Below are positions 61,491-64,000 of a stretch of DNA of 64,000 nucleotides, one piece after another; the stretch's first letter is position 1; each line of letters starts with the position of its first letter. This stretch comes from Ifrita kowaldi (Eukaryota; Chordata; Aves; Passeriformes; Cinclosomatidae). The stretch lies in NCBI GenBank assembly GCA_013398055.1, contig VZRS01007681.1:248001-312000 (forward strand), read 5' to 3'. The translations under genes were made by a program, and so were the position numbers. Under the pieces are notes generated by a model that ran no database searches, had not been told where the DNA came from, and was given only the letters and a program-made list of their open reading frames with translations.

Positions 61491-64000
61491 GCTCCCACAC
61501 ATGTATTTATATGTGTACATGGACATACCTATATGTCTACAGATGTACATATTTGTACACTAAATGGAAAAAAAAATCAAAAATCAAAGTGTAAGTAATT
61601 AACGTGTCCCATTAGAACTGTATTTCAAATTAGATTTAGTTATCTTATTTAGAGGTTGATACAACTCACGTAAGAGTGTGTGCTTGTATAACCCAAGTTA
61701 AAATCTCCAAGCAAAGAGGTGAGAGGAAAGAAGATTCTGCTCCGAGTCCCAGTTATGTTCTTTGGAAATGAAATGTCCTGATGTTCTATATTCTGCAAGG
61801 ACACATGATCTGTATCTATTTTCAGCTAACATCTTCTCACATGGTGGCCTAAAAATAGGCCAGCCATGAACTTTAAATAATGGCTCAGGAAGGGTATTAA
61901 CCTCTTTCTCACATTCTAAGTTTGTCCCATTGCTGTAAGTATCAATATTATGAAGAACGTATCTGGTGTTAGAGAATGACAAAACAAGCCTGCATTTCTG
62001 CTTCTCTACAGATGTCTTTGCCTCTTAATTCCCTTCAAGGTCTGTTATATATATTAAGCTGTCCACACACAATACTGACAGCATTTCTCTTCCTGTAGGT
62101 AGTGAATCTGTTTTCTGCCAGGTGTTAAAAAGCATTAACTATTTAATTTCCAGCCCTGCAGAGTGGGAGACTTTCTACTCTTGGTGAAATACGGATGATT
62201 GTGAAAACTCGTATTTTCATAAATACACAAGTGTTTATTCAATGTGTGGCAATGATTGGTACATCGAGTTGCTGGATTTTTGTTTTGGGGACTGTGGATA
62301 TCTGTATTAGCTGTACGTCCCAAATAATCTATTACAACTCCCTCAGCACAATGCAAATTTTTCAAATGTTTCTCAATAATTCTGTTCTTTTCTTACTTTT
62401 TGAATAGACACAAATACATAATTGCATCCTGATTTTCAATTTTGTAAAAGAAAAAATCCTCACTATGAAGTAAACTTAATTTTTTAATACAAGTAAGGGA
62501 TATTCATGAGACCACAAAGATAATAGTTTTCAGTTGCACAGTTACCTAATGATGGCCATACAGGCTATAGTGAAAACTGCAAATTACAAAGAATGTGGCT
62601 TTTCTTTAAATTGATATATTTGCCACACAGATATTTATTTTATCCACAAAATATTTTAGTCTTCTAGCAAGGTATCATCCATTGCTTCAAATGTACTACA
62701 GTGAATGCACAAACATGCAATGATCAGGTCATAAACTTGCAACTGTTCATGTTCTAGGGCACCTCATTAATATCCTTTCAACCAGCAACAGATTTTTTTT
62801 TCTTTTCACAAGTGAGGGAAAAGAAAAATGGATTTATTGAGAAGAAAATTAACATCGACTCCACAGAACAAGCTAGGAAATTAAAATCCTTTTCAGGGAA
62901 TTCCTTGCCCATCAGTGCTCTACTACTACCATGGCTGGCTTAGGATCCAGTGCTGCCACTGAGCCAGGACTGTGCAAAGGTATCATGAAAGAGGCGGTGG
63001 GGACAGATAAAAATATTGCCTTGAACTCAGTCCAGGAGCTACCAGGAAGTCTGTACCTGTACTCACAGTGTCAAACTCCACATTTTGCACCAGCTTTTAA
63101 TTTCACTTATCTCTGAGACTCCCATTAATCACTAGAAGTATCACATATTAAGTTCTTTCAGTGTTAGACACTTTAAATGAAACAAGTGTAATTCAACACC
63201 TTGTACATCCGTATCTATGCTATATTTCATTATCTGTCAATTTATAATAGTTTCAAAATTTTTAATTCAATTTCCATTTCCATTTAATCCCTTACATAAA
63301 AATTCTTCATCAAAAGAGACTGAACTTTCAAAAGATTATTTTGGACCTGTACAGGAGACTCCAGATTTTTCAGGTACCAAAAGAATTTCAGTATTTCGAA
63401 TTTGACTTACCTGCAAGACAATTTCTGGAGAAAAGATTTTAAGTATTTGCTTATTGCATTTTCTAGATAACAGCAATGATACAAAAGTATAGATTAGACA
63501 GAGTTTTATGCAGGTTTCAAAGTAATGTACAACTTTTTTTTTTGCTCAACTAGCACTAGCATGAAAGTAAAACAATGATTTAGCATTGCCTTGAAGTGCA
63601 AAATTTAACTTGCATTATCTCCCATAGCTTTAACTAGATTCGCCTTCCTAAATCATTGGTGTACCAACTGGAAATTAAGTTCATAAATGTGCATTCAGAA
63701 CAGATTTTGGGCTCCATTGTTTTTTCTCTCCTTGTCTTTGCCTTTGGGATCACATGCTTTTAAAAGGCAACTCCAGATTTATGCATGGGAAGTGCTGCGT
63801 ACCCTTCTGTATGCTGTTACTACCATAATGTGCAACTGAGTGCATAAAAATAGGCACATGCATTTGCTTCTCCATCAAACAGTCCATGGCATATTTATCT
63901 CCTCTTGCTGGCGGTGAGTCACAACTCTAATCTTTATTTGTGGTAACTTTCATGGACAGTGGCACATTTAAAGGGTGCCCCCTCAACACAGAAACTTTTG

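Larger units (their letters stand above)
51600..64000 (-). other. HCN1 intron 5 (partial, runs off the window)
   Basis: From the exon 6 acceptor to the end of the window I looked on the minus strand for the expected preceding exon, which encodes C-linker sequence, and did not find it. At least 12.4 kb of intron 5 is therefore present. No CR1 fragment was recognised here. Only microsatellites, a purine-rich tract and one small tandem duplication stand out. Confidence 0.85.

Noticed and set aside
63405..63440. Splice-like pair on the minus strand (TTCTCCAG ... GTAAG) that could bound a 14-base micro-exon
   Set aside because: No HCN1 peptide matches, 14 bases would shift the frame, and such pairs arise by chance in introns.

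Overview
The window is vertebrate nuclear DNA, almost certainly from a bird. The one recognisable protein-coding gene has short exons separated by kilobase-scale introns with GT-AG boundaries. The interspersed repeats that can be named are all CR1-type LINE fragments, with the ATTCTATG-type 3' ends typical of bird genomes. The background is AT-rich. There is no operon, phage, CRISPR array or other prokaryotic feature. HCN1 lies on the Z chromosome in chicken, so a Z-linked origin is likely, but this is inferred from synteny and not shown by the sequence.

The gene is HCN1, a hyperpolarization-activated cyclic-nucleotide-gated channel, on the minus strand. The window holds its last three coding exons: exon 6 (51359-51599, 241 bp), exon 7 (34644-34808, 165 bp) and exon 8 (32190-33010, 821 coding bp to the stop). 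They join in frame into 408 residues: the end of the C-linker, the whole cyclic-nucleotide-binding domain (CNBD), and the long disordered C-terminal tail ending in Ser-Asn-Leu. The exons for the voltage sensor, the pore and most of the C-linker lie beyond base 64000. The 3' UTR runs leftward from 32189.

Layout. Bases 1-28000 are mainly intergenic DNA downstream of HCN1, with CR1 pieces at 3.6, 10.7-11.6, 12.3-13.2 and 21.3-22.0 kb and an LTR-like, minisatellite-bearing segment near 16.1-16.7 kb. About 28-32.2 kb is the HCN1 3' UTR and flank. Bases 32.2-33.0 kb are exon 8, which is very GC-rich. Bases 33.0-34.6 kb are intron 7, 34.8-51.4 kb are intron 6 (with four CR1 pieces), and 51.6-64 kb are part of intron 5.

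The most important observation concerns the assembly. Bases 29781-31182 and 31184-32586 are near-identical copies (offset 1403, changing to 1404 after a one-base poly-T difference) that meet at a single N at 31183. The first copy stops inside the CAG/polyQ tract of exon 8, and the second starts about a dozen bases past a poly-T run. This looks like two overlapping contig ends placed side by side, giving a false duplication of the HCN1 3' end. No previously undescribed biological system was found. The remaining findings are modest: 3' UTR structures, a weak exon 7 donor, palindromes, a possible inverted CR1 pair and candidate conserved elements.
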